A stretch of 10,296 nt of DNA, from positions 1-10,296 of the forward strand of contig JBDHTJ010000175.1 in the NCBI GenBank assembly GCA_039808585.1, read 5' to 3'. The position numbers and the translations under genes were made by a program. Positions 1 to 7,943 of this stretch are shown piece after piece. A model generated the notes under the pieces. The model was not told the origin of the DNA, made no database searches, and saw nothing but the letters and a program-made list of their open reading frames with translations. The first letter of the stretch is position 1; each line of letters opens with the position of its first letter. The DNA comes from AWTP1-13 sp039808585 (GTDB taxonomy: Bacteria; Pseudomonadota; Alphaproteobacteria; Rhizobiales; Hyphomicrobiaceae).

Positions 1-465
1 GCCGTCGGGCTGTCCGCCATGATCGTGGCCTCGGCGCATGCGTTCACGATCATCAAGTGGGCGGGCGCGCTCTACCTCGTCTATCTCGGCGTGACCATGC
101 TGCTGCCGGCCCGCGCCGCTGTGGCCGCATCCACGACGGCCGCGCAGGGCCGGGTGCACAGCATGCGCGAGATCTTCGCCCAGGGCTGCGTCTCCAACAT
201 TCTCAACCCGAAGGTTGCGATGTTCTTCCTGGCCTTCCTGCCGCAGTTCGTGGAGCCGGATGCGCCCTCCAATATCATGGCCTTCCTGCTGCTGGGGCTG
301 CTGCTCAACGTTATCGGCACGGCCTGGAACCTTGCCGTCGCCCTCGCCGCGGCGCGGATGCGGGAAACTCAGACCGCCTCGCGCGCCAAGCTCTGGCTGG
401 AACGGGGCATCGGCCTGTTTTTCCTGGGGATCGGCGCGCGCCTGGCCCTCATGGACCGGCCCTGA
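1..465 (+). CDS. LysE/RhtB-family amino-acid exporter, 5' truncated
   Basis: This is the C-terminal part of an inner-membrane exporter of the LysE/RhtB (threonine or homoserine efflux) family. The frame is open from base 1 with no convincing start: the ATG at 19 lies inside a conserved hydrophobic stretch, so the true start is left of the window. Visible parts are a membrane segment reading SAHAFTIIKWAGALYLVYLG, a cytoplasmic loop, then the family signature NPKVAMFFLAFLPQFV (about residues 69-84 of the visible 154). Two further hydrophobic helices and a short tail ending MDRP* follow. The N-terminal PGP-containing helix of the family is not visible because of truncation. Family members expel amino acids or related metabolites by proton exchange; the substrate cannot be told from sequence. 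It ends 93 bases before purL and is probably an independent unit. Family assignment is firm, substrate unknown. Confidence 0.88.
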   Translation, partial: AVGLSAMIVASAHAFTIIKWAGALYLVYLGVTMLLPARAAVAASTTAAQGRVHSMREIFAQGCVSNILNPKVAMFFLAFLPQFVEPDAPSNIMAFLLLGLLLNVIGTAWNLAVALAAARMRETQTASRAKLWLERGIGLFFLGIGARLALMDRP

Positions 466-476
466 CGCCAACTTCC

Positions 477-528
477 GGGCAAGCCGTCCCCAGGGCTTGC
501 GCACCGGTGGCGATGAGCGGGCTTGCGC
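477..528 (+). repeat. Direct repeat with competing hairpin arms ahead of purL
   Basis: The 10-mer GGGCTTGCGC occurs twice, at 493-502 and 519-528, 26 bases apart. An upstream GCAAGCC (479-485) is complementary to the GGCTTGC inside either copy (494-500 or 520-526). The RNA could therefore form one of two exclusive stems: a 7-bp stem with an 8-nt loop, or a longer-looped one. No T-run follows, so this is not a classical terminator. It may be an operator pair, a leader element of purL, or chance in GC-rich DNA. Confidence 0.4.
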
Positions 529-558
529 TTCCCAATTCGTTCCGCTACCGGCTTCGAA

Positions 559-2772
<2,214 letters not shown>

Positions 2773-2775
2773 GGG

Positions 2776-2819
2776 GCGGCCGCGTTCCCTCTTCGTTCTT
2801 GCATCCGCAACGCGGCCGT
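2776..2819 (+). other. Inverted repeat in the purL 3' spacer
   Basis: Arms CGGCCGCGTT (2777-2786) and AACGCGGCCG (2809-2818) are perfectly complementary over 10 bp, extendable by one G-U pair, around a 22-nt loop. The element lies just after the purL stop and before the 73-aa gene. No T-tract follows on the + strand, so it is more likely an mRNA-stability or attenuating stem than a strong terminator. Function is inferred only from position. Confidence 0.45.
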
Positions 2820-2833
2820 GCTATGGACATGGC

Positions 2834-3055
2834 ATGACGCAAGAGATGGAAAACATTGTCCTCGAGCACCTCCGCCATATCCGGGCGAAGGTGGACGAAA
2901 TCGTTGCTGAACTGCGGCGAACGAATGCGCGGGTAAACCTTCTCGAACTCGGACACGGCACGATTTCCATGTCCCAGGCGGATCAGAACACCGAGATCGA
3001 CCGCCTGAAGGTTCGGTTGGATCGGGTGGAGCGGCGGCTCGACCTGCATGATTGA
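2834..3055 (+). CDS. Small coiled-coil protein of unknown function
   Basis: This 73-aa charged protein is almost wholly helical by composition. An N-terminal amphipathic stretch (NIVLEHLRHIRAKVDEIVAE, residues 7-26) runs into RRTNARVNLLELGHG, then a second heptad-like segment DRLKVRLDRVERRLDL near the C-terminus. That pattern suggests a short coiled coil that oligomerises or docks on a partner. There is no signal peptide, membrane segment or cysteine. I recall similar small proteins as conserved hypotheticals in alphaproteobacteria, several annotated beside purL or bolA, but know of no assigned function. ATG 2834 lacks a clear ribosome-binding site. The in-frame ATG at 2846 (Met5) is preceded by a weak AAGAG at poor spacing and gives an N-terminus MENIVLEHLRHIRA that looks equally natural, so the start is uncertain by four residues. 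Codon use looks like that of its neighbours. Real gene likely, role unknown. Confidence 0.75.
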   Translation: MTQEMENIVLEHLRHIRAKVDEIVAELRRTNARVNLLELGHGTISMSQADQNTEIDRLKVRLDRVERRLDLHD

Positions 3056-3059
3056 CGGG

Positions 3060-3095
3060 GCACCCTTTCGCCAGAAGCCTTGAAAGCGCCGGTGC
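3060..3095 (+). other. Interrupted inverted repeat upstream of bolA
   Basis: GCACC (3060-3064) followed by CTTTC (3065-3069) pairs with GAAAG (3082-3086) and, after a 4-nt bulge, GGTGC (3091-3095). This gives a 10-bp bulged hairpin with a 12-nt loop right after the stop of the small coiled-coil gene. It could end or weaken transcription from the purL side, or act as a protein-binding dyad, since it overlaps the candidate -35 of the bolA promoter. Weak evidence, position only. Confidence 0.3.
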
Positions 3096-3109
3096 AAACC
3101 AGCGATAGT
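3080..3109 (+). promoter_or_regulatory. Candidate sigma70-type promoter for bolA-grxD
   Basis: TTGAAA at 3080-3085 matches five of six -35 consensus bases. It is followed after 18 bases by GATAGT at 3104-3109, which matches four of six -10 bases. A start near 3115 would leave a leader of about 30 nt to the bolA ATG. Judged by eye only, with no expression evidence. Confidence 0.35.
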
Positions 3110-3144
3110 GGCGCAGTTGAAGGTCAAGCCTGAAAGGCCGCCCC

Positions 3145-3381
3145 ATGCCCATGGACGAGAAGGAAATCGCGAGCCTGATCAAGGCGCGGCTTCCCAACGC
3201 CGAAGTCACGATCAAGGATCTGGCCGGCGACGGCGATCATTATGCAGCGCACGTCATCGCGCCCGAGTTCAAAGGTAAGAGCCGCCTGCAGCAGCACAAA
3301 ATGGTCTACGAGGCCCTCGAAGGCCGCATGGGAGGTGTGCTGCATGCCCTGGCGCTCACCACCTCCGCCCCGAAAGATTGA
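3145..3381 (+). CDS. bolA: BolA/IbaG-family iron-sulfur metabolism protein
   Basis: This 78-aa BolA-fold protein is short, as in the IbaG/BolA3-like branch. The hallmark helix-turn block FKGKSRLQQHKMVYEAL spans residues 42-58 and contains His51, the invariant histidine that in BolA-glutaredoxin heterodimers can ligand a shared [2Fe-2S] cluster. The C-terminal HALALTT strand is also typical. HYAAHVIAPEF (32-42) is the preceding beta region. GAAAGG at 3132-3137 lies 7 nt before ATG 3145 and supports that start over Met3. The next gene is the CGFS glutaredoxin, the physical partner of BolA proteins, so a joint role in Fe-S cluster trafficking or iron sensing is likely. In rhizobia this pair has been tied to iron-responsive regulation, which here is inference. 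Family assignment is secure; exact BolA subclass less so. Confidence 0.95.
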   Translation: MPMDEKEIASLIKARLPNAEVTIKDLAGDGDHYAAHVIAPEFKGKSRLQQHKMVYEALEGRMGGVLHALALTTSAPKD

Positions 3382-3388
3382 CAATCGG

Positions 3389-3402
3389 GGGGGCATGCCC
3401 CC
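3389..3402 (+). other. GC palindrome between bolA and grxD
   Basis: GGGGGCATGCCCCC is a perfect 14-bp palindrome, part of a run of seven G, beginning eight bases after the bolA stop. It can form a 5-bp G-C stem with a CATG loop but has no T-tract after it. It may moderate read-through or RNA stability between bolA and grxD; no stronger claim is justified. Confidence 0.35.
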
Positions 3403-3474
3403 ATCTAAATCCGAAAGCGCCGCCCATTCGTTTAGCGCGGCATCGAGAGACACGCCCACTTAAGGAAGTCGCCC

Positions 3475-3820
<346 letters not shown>

Positions 3821-3825
<5 letters not shown>

Positions 3826-3887
3826 ACTGATCAGGTCAGGGCTGGACCGCCATTTCAGCGGCTTGCCGCCCTTATCACCGGCCTGAC
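3821..3887 (+). other. Nested weak inverted repeats after grxD
   Basis: The 88-nt spacer downstream of grxD holds CCTGA/TCAGG (3821-3825 with 3831-3835, overlapping the stop codon). It also has GTCAGG (3835-3840) complementary to CCTGAC (3882-3887), and a small GCGGC-TT-GCCGC hairpin between them. There is no U-tract. Together they may slow or end transcription before the PqiA-like gene, but each stem is short. Confidence 0.25.
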
Positions 3888-3913
3888 ACAATCCCGCCGT
3901 CTCGTCCGCTAGG

Positions 3914-5002
3914 ATGAGGCGGCGTTTCTATTTGCGGGCAGAGGCGATCGGCATGACGCTGGGCGGGCGGCGTTTTCTTCTGACACTGGCCATCGTCGCA
4001 GCGGCCGTTTGCCTGGCGCTCGGCGTCAGCCTGCCCATCATCAAGCTCACCAAGTTCGTCTTCTTCACCTACGAGCATTCGCTCATCTCGACCGTGACGG
4101 CGCTGATCAAGTCGGGGCAGACCTTCCTCGGCATCGTGGTGCTCATCTTCTCGATCGTGCTGCCGGTGTTGAAGCTCCTCTACCTCCTCCTGCTATCGAC
4201 GCTGCCGCAGGCCGAGCTCAAGCGCCTGTCCAAGCAGTTGCGGGCGCTGGAATGGCTTGGCAAATGGTCGATGCACGACGTGCTGGTGCTGTCGCTGTCG
4301 ATTTTCTTCATCAAGAGCCAGGGCGTGTACGACGCGCGCAGTCTCAACGGCGTCTACTTCTTCACGGCCGCCGTCGTCCTGATGATCCTTGCCTATGCGT
4401 GGTTGAGCGGCGATGCGGCTCCGCGCCCGAAGCCCGCGGCCCGGGCCATGAACGCGGACGCCAAGCGTTCCACGGCTGCCACGTTCGCCTTCAGCTTCCT
4501 CATCATCCTGGCAACCGTCTTCTTCGCTCTCGGCGTGATGCTGCCGGCCATCCGCTTCACCACGGTGTTCGTGTGGACCAACCAGCACTCCATCGCCACC
4601 GTGATCTGGGCGCTCTATGCCAACCAGGAATACTTCCTCTGTTTCGTGATCTTCGCCTTCTCAATCCTGTTCCCGTTCATGAAGCTGTTCTACCTGCTCA
4701 CCCTCGTCACCTCGCCCGACATGCCGGCGGAGTTCCGTGAGAAGTCGATCTCGGCGATGGAGTGGCTGGGGCGCTATTCCATGACCGACGTCATGGTGCT
4801 GGCACTGATGATCTTCTACGTGAATGCCTCGGGCTATACGGAAGCCAGCGTGCTGCCCGGCATCTACTTCTTCGCCGCCTCGACGATCATGACCATGCTC
4901 GCCTACGGCTGGGCGAACCGCGTCACGCCCGCCGCCGCCGACCCCAAGGCGCGGCCGGTGCCGAACCTGCAGGCGCGCCTCGCCAACCTCGACCGCGCCT
5001 GA
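3914..5002 (+). CDS. PqiA/LetA-family membrane protein, tandem domains without zinc ribbons
   Basis: This 362-aa inner-membrane protein is built from two copies of the paraquat-inducible protein A domain. Copy 1 spans about residues 22-164 and copy 2 about 192-334. They align with no gap at a constant offset of 170: G37-P41 with G207-P211, WLGKWSM 114-120 with WLGRYSM 284-290, YFF 148 with 318, LAYAW 159 with LAYGW 329. Each copy has about four hydrophobic segments, joined by a polar linker (about 165-190). PqiA and LetA work with MCE proteins (PqiB, LetB) in lipid transport between membranes. Known members carry a cysteine zinc ribbon before each domain; this one has only Cys33 and Cys243 and no CxxC. 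No MCE gene lies beside it. ATG 3914 has no ribosome-binding site, whereas in-frame ATG 3953 (Met14) has GAGG 8 nt upstream, so the true N-terminus may be 13 residues shorter. Family firm, function inferred. Confidence 0.88.
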   Translation: MRRRFYLRAEAIGMTLGGRRFLLTLAIVAAAVCLALGVSLPIIKLTKFVFFTYEHSLISTVTALIKSGQTFLGIVVLIFSIVLPVLKLLYLLLLSTLPQAELKRLSKQLRALEWLGKWSMHDVLVLSLSIFFIKSQGVYDARSLNGVYFFTAAVVLMILAYAWLSGDAAPRPKPAARAMNADAKRSTAATFAFSFLIILATVFFALGVMLPAIRFTTVFVWTNQHSIATVIWALYANQEYFLCFVIFAFSILFPFMKLFYLLTLVTSPDMPAEFREKSISAMEWLGRYSMTDVMVLALMIFYVNASGYTEASVLPGIYFFAASTIMTMLAYGWANRVTPAAADPKARPVPNLQARLANLDRA

Positions 5003-5034
5003 CACTCAGCGCGGGGCTGCATCAGAAACGCAAA

Positions 5035-5060
5035 CTGCGGTGGCACATGGGCCACCGCAG
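5035..5060 (-). terminator. Hairpin terminator between convergent genes
   Basis: CTGCGGTGGC (5035-5044) and GCCACCGCAG (5051-5060) form a perfect 10-bp stem with a 6-nt loop. Read on the minus strand, the stem is followed by TTTGCGTTTC, a broken U-rich tail, so it best serves the dehydratase transcript, whose stop lies 20 bases earlier. From the + strand it lacks a U-tract but could still block read-through from the PqiA-like gene. Confidence 0.75.
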
Positions 5061-5080
5061 CTGAATGTCGGACAGCGGGA

Positions 5081-6889
5081 TCAGTGGTTGTCGCGGGGGA
5101 TGCCCTTCGTCTTGGCGATCTTCTGGTACTTCACGGCCGGCTTCAGCACCATGCCATCGGCGAGTTCGCCCACGAGCCCGCGCTGGATCTCCTGCCAGGG
5201 CGTCTGATGGCCCGGATACTTGTAGCCGCCGTGGCCCTGCAGGGCCGCACGCCGCGCATCGTACTCCTCCTTCGAGATGAGGATGTCAGCCGTGCGCTTG
5301 TTGAGATCGATGCGCACGCGGTCGCCCGTCTTCAGGATGGAGAGCCCGCCGCCCGTCGCCGCTTCCGGCGAGGCGTTCAGGATCGAGGGTGAACCCGACG
5401 TTCCCGATTGCCGCCCATCACCGATGCAGGCGAGCGAGTTCACGCCCTTCTTGATGAGGTAGGCGGGGGGCCGCATGTTCACCACCTCGGCGCCGCCCGG
5501 ATAGCCCACGGGGCCGGCGCCGCGCATGAACAGGATGCAGCTGGCATCGATCTTGAGTGCAGGATCATCGATGCGCTTGTGATAGTCCTCCGGGCCGTCG
5601 AACACGATCGCGCGTCCCTCGAAGGCGTTGGGGTCCTTCGGGTTCGAGAGATACCGCTCGCGGAACTCGTCCGAGATCACACTCGTCTTCATGATGGCGC
5701 TGTCGAACAGGTTGCCCTTGAGGTTGAGGAAGCCGGACTTCTCCTTCAGCGGCTTCTTGTAAGGACGCACCACATCCGGATCGGTGGTGGCGCGGTCACG
5801 GCAGTTCTCGCCCATCGTGCGCCCGTTCACCGTGAGGGCGTTCTCGTGGATCTTCTTCGCCTTCATCAGCTCGTGCACGATGGCCGGCACGCCGCCTGCG
5901 CGATGATATTCCTCGCCCAGGAAGCGACCCGCAGGCTGCATGTCGAGCAGCAGCGGGATGGGATAGCCGATCTTCTCCCAGTCGTCGTTATTGAGCTCGA
6001 CGCCGATGTGCCTGGCGATGGCGTTGAAGTGGATCGGCGCATTCGTGGAGCCGCCGATCGCGGAATTGACGACGATCACGTTCTCGAACGCCTCGCGCGT
6101 CATGATCTTCGACGGGCGCAGGTCCTCCCACACCATCTCGACGATGCGCTTGCCGGTCTCGTAGGCGAGTTGTGCCCGCTCCTTGTGGGGGGCAGGCGGG
6201 GCGGCGCAGCCTGGAAGCGACATGCCCAGCGCCTCGGCGAGCGAGTTCATGGTGGAGGCGGTGCCCATGGTGTTGCAGTGACCAGGCGACGGCGCCGAGG
6301 AGGCGACCAACTCGACGAACTGCTCGTAGTCGATTTCGCCCGTGGCGTGCATCTCGCGCGCCTTCCACACGATGGTGCCCGAGCCGGTGCGCTCGCCGCG
6401 GAACCAGCCATTGAGCATCGGCCCGCCCGAGAGGACGATGGCGGGAAGGTCGACAGTGGCCGCCGCCATCAGCTGCGACGGTGTGGTCTTGTCGCATCCC
6501 GTGGTCAGCACGACGCCGTCGAGGGGGTAGCCGTAGAGCACCTCGACGAGGCCGAGGTAGGCGAGGTTGCGGTCGAGGGAGGCGGTGGGCCGCTTGCCGG
6601 TCTCCTGGATGGGGTGGGTGGGAAACTCGAAAGCGATACCGCCGGCCTCGCGGATGCCCTCGCGGACGCGCTTGGCCAACTCCAGGTGGTGGCGGTTGCA
6701 GGGCGACAGATCGGAACCCGACTGCGCGATGCCGATGATCGGCTTGCCGCTCGTGAGTTCCTCGCGCGTCAGCCCGAAGTTCATGTAGCGCTCGAGGTAG
6801 AGCGCGTTCATCTCGTAGTTGTCGGGATTGTCGAACCAGGCCTTCGAACGCAGTTTCTTGATTTGGGCAGCTGTTGGTTTCTTGCTCAT
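5081..6889 (-). CDS. IlvD/Edd-family dehydratase, probably a sugar-acid (aldonate) dehydratase
   Basis: This 602-aa enzyme of the dihydroxyacid/6-phosphogluconate dehydratase family has the three Fe-S cluster cysteines: Cys64 (SPCNRHH), Cys132 (TTGCDKTTP) and Cys205 (GHCNTMGTA). It also has Lys134, the position that is carbamylated to hold Mg2+, and DGRQSG at 491-496, whose Ser495 fits the catalytic base. These positions sit a constant 5 residues beyond Cys59/127/200 and Lys129 of Rhizobium arabonate dehydratase. From memory, the sequence runs close to Caulobacter XylD along its length, including WFDNPD (18-23) and the PRxNH C-terminus. The likely reaction is therefore aldonate to 2-keto-3-deoxyaldonate, not valine/isoleucine synthesis; sugar specificity (xylonate, arabonate or other) is open. 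The frame extends to 6949, but GGAGG 6 nt before ATG 6889 fixes this start. The gene follows the SDR by 60 nt in one operon. Confidence 0.9.
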   Translation of the reverse strand: MSKKPTAAQIKKLRSKAWFDNPDNYEMNALYLERYMNFGLTREELTSGKPIIGIAQSGSDLSPCNRHHLELAKRVREGIREAGGIAFEFPTHPIQETGKRPTASLDRNLAYLGLVEVLYGYPLDGVVLTTGCDKTTPSQLMAAATVDLPAIVLSGGPMLNGWFRGERTGSGTIVWKAREMHATGEIDYEQFVELVASSAPSPGHCNTMGTASTMNSLAEALGMSLPGCAAPPAPHKERAQLAYETGKRIVEMVWEDLRPSKIMTREAFENVIVVNSAIGGSTNAPIHFNAIARHIGVELNNDDWEKIGYPIPLLLDMQPAGRFLGEEYHRAGGVPAIVHELMKAKKIHENALTVNGRTMGENCRDRATTDPDVVRPYKKPLKEKSGFLNLKGNLFDSAIMKTSVISDEFRERYLSNPKDPNAFEGRAIVFDGPEDYHKRIDDPALKIDASCILFMRGAGPVGYPGGAEVVNMRPPAYLIKKGVNSLACIGDGRQSGTSGSPSILNASPEAATGGGLSILKTGDRVRIDLNKRTADILISKEEYDARRAALQGHGGYKYPGHQTPWQEIQRGLVGELADGMVLKPAVKYQKIAKTKGIPRDNH

Positions 6890-6900
6890 TCGCTTCCTCC
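6890..6900 (-). promoter_or_regulatory. Strong ribosome-binding site deciding the dehydratase start
   Basis: On the minus strand GGAGG (6900-6896) is followed by six bases and ATG at 6889. This strong Shine-Dalgarno rules against the longer reading from 6949, whose extra 20 residues would also overlap the SDR stop region. Confidence 0.8.
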
Positions 6901-6949
6901 AGAATGCAGGGATGTCTTGATGGTGCGGTGCGTTGCGCGTGCCGATCAC

Positions 6950-7675
6950 CTACCCGGCGACGAGGCCGCCGTCGACGAGCACTTCCGAGCCCGTCGTGAA
7001 CGATGAGGCGGGTGACAAGAGCCACACCACCGTGTTGGCAACCTCCTGCGGCTGTCCGAGGCGCCCCATGGGGATCTGCGCGCTGAGCTTCGTGCGCGCC
7101 TTTGCCTGGTCGGGGCGGGAAGCAATGATGCCGTCCACCATGTCACCCTCGATGAAGGCGGGATGCACCGAGTTGCAGCGCACCACCGGCCGCTTGCGCG
7201 CGCCATAGAGCGCAACGGATTTCGTGAGCAGCCGGACGGCACCCTTGGAGGCGTTGTAGGCGGCGAGGTTCGCCCCGCCCACCATGCCCGATGCCGAGGA
7301 TATGTTGACGATCGCCGGCGCCTTCGCGCGCGCAAAGAGCGGCATGGCATACTTGCAGCCCAGGAACACGCCATCGGCGTTCACGGCCATCACCTTCCGC
7401 CACGTCTCGAAACTGGTTTCCTCGATGTCGCCGGGCGTGCCGACGCCGGCGTTGTTGACGAGGCCGTCGAGGCGGCCGTGCCTCTTTTCGATGGTGGCCA
7501 TCGCCGCCTGCCAATCGGCCTCGCGCGTCACGTCGAGAGCGATATCGACCTTGCCGCGGCCCGCAAGGTCGCTCCGGATGGCGGTGCCACCGGCGGCCTC
7601 GATGGCCGCGCACATGGCACTGCCGAGCGTGCCGAGCGCCCCCGTTACGAGCACCACGTGGTCCTTGAGCTGCAT
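6950..7675 (-). CDS. Classical SDR oxidoreductase, probably NAD-dependent sugar or sugar-acid dehydrogenase
   Basis: This is a 241-aa short-chain dehydrogenase/reductase of the classical, FabG-like type. The cofactor motif TGALGTLG spans 11-18. Asp36, placed at the end of the second beta strand, favours NAD(H) over NADP(H). NNAG is at 74-77, Asn99 in the VNADG helix, and the catalytic Ser127, Tyr140 and Lys144 (YNASK) are all present. The C-terminal SEVLVDGG block (230-237) is normal. An upstream in-frame ATG at 7963 would add about 96 low-complexity Arg/Gly/Pro residues. ATG 7675 is chosen because GGGAGGGG lies 4 nt upstream and the Rossmann fold begins at once. It is the first gene of a two-gene operon with the dehydratase, so it may oxidise a sugar to its lactone or act on a later keto-deoxy intermediate. 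Substrate is not deducible from sequence alone. Confidence 0.92.
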   Translation of the reverse strand: MQLKDHVVLVTGALGTLGSAMCAAIEAAGGTAIRSDLAGRGKVDIALDVTREADWQAAMATIEKRHGRLDGLVNNAGVGTPGDIEETSFETWRKVMAVNADGVFLGCKYAMPLFARAKAPAIVNISSASGMVGGANLAAYNASKGAVRLLTKSVALYGARKRPVVRCNSVHPAFIEGDMVDGIIASRPDQAKARTKLSAQIPMGRLGQPQEVANTVVWLLSPASSFTTGSEVLVDGGLVAG

Positions 7676-7730
7676 GCGTCCCCTCCCGGCGCGAGGCCGG
7701 CCTTCGCGTATTGTTTCAACCCAGCATACC

Positions 7731-7750
7731 GGCCCGCGCCTTCGCGGGCC
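7731..7750. repeat. Perfect GC hairpin, copy 1 of a paired dyad
   Basis: GGCCCGCG (7731-7738), loop CCTT, then CGCGGGCC (7743-7750) form an 8-bp perfect stem with a tetraloop. The outer 9-mer CCGGCCCGC (7729-7737) recurs at 7860-7868. There is no T-tract on either side, so it looks unlike an ordinary terminator. Confidence 0.55.
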
Positions 7751-7858
7751 ACCACCCCTGCGGCAAGGGCCTGTTGCCCCAGAGCCATGAGCATGAGGGC
7801 CCGGGGCCAATCGCCGCCCGTGCCCCTGTGAACCCGGTGGTTGCCCCGCAACACCAAG

Positions 7859-7895
7859 GCCGGCCCGCATCAGCTTTGCGTAGGCGCGGGCCGGC
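7859..7895 (+). repeat. Hairpin in the yhhQ leader, copy 2 of the paired dyad
   Basis: GCCGGCCCGC (7859-7868) and GCGGGCCGGC (7886-7895) make a perfect 10-bp stem around a 17-nt loop, 48 bases before the yhhQ ATG. Short complementarity exists between the loop (TTTGC, 7875-7879) and the 3' edge of the stem and tail (GCAAA, 7894-7898), and between loop and tail AGCT tetramers. A pseudoknot is thus conceivable. It does not match the preQ1-I consensus as I know it. Confidence 0.5.
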
Positions 7896-7943
7896 AAATG
7901 CACTAGCTTGCCGAGCCGCAGGGGCAGACGCAGGGGAGTTCGC

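Larger units (their letters stand above)
7676..7943. promoter_or_regulatory. Divergent intergenic region between SDR operon and yhhQ
   Basis: These 268 bases separate two divergent transcription units, so both promoters should lie here. I see no good -35/-10 pair for either side. It holds two GC-rich dyads (7731-7750 and 7859-7895) sharing the 9-mer CCGGCCCGC and its complement. An imperfect palindrome lies at 7691-7707. A small dyad TTG-TTT-CAA at 7711-7719, about 36 bases from the SDR start, could be an operator. No protein-coding gene is supported: the frames through it are Arg/Pro-rich shadows. Confidence 0.55.

Noticed and set aside
3387..3402. Rho-independent terminator between bolA and grxD
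   Set aside because: The GC palindrome has a very short stem and no following T-run, so termination is not supported.
5081..6889. Assignment as ilvD for branched-chain amino-acid synthesis
   Set aside because: The cysteine and lysine positions and the C-terminal motif fit pentonate dehydratases better, and the SDR partner suggests sugar-acid catabolism.
5408..7006. Open frame of about 530 codons on the + strand opposite the dehydratase
   Set aside because: It lies wholly antisense to a gene with full family motifs, is rich in Arg, Ala, Gly, Val and His from mirrored GC-rich codons, and shows no recognisable domain or ribosome-binding site.
7859..7905. Classical preQ1-I riboswitch upstream of yhhQ
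   Set aside because: The stem is twice the usual length, the loop is too large, and the A-rich tail ending in ACUA is missing. It is kept only as an unclassified structured leader.
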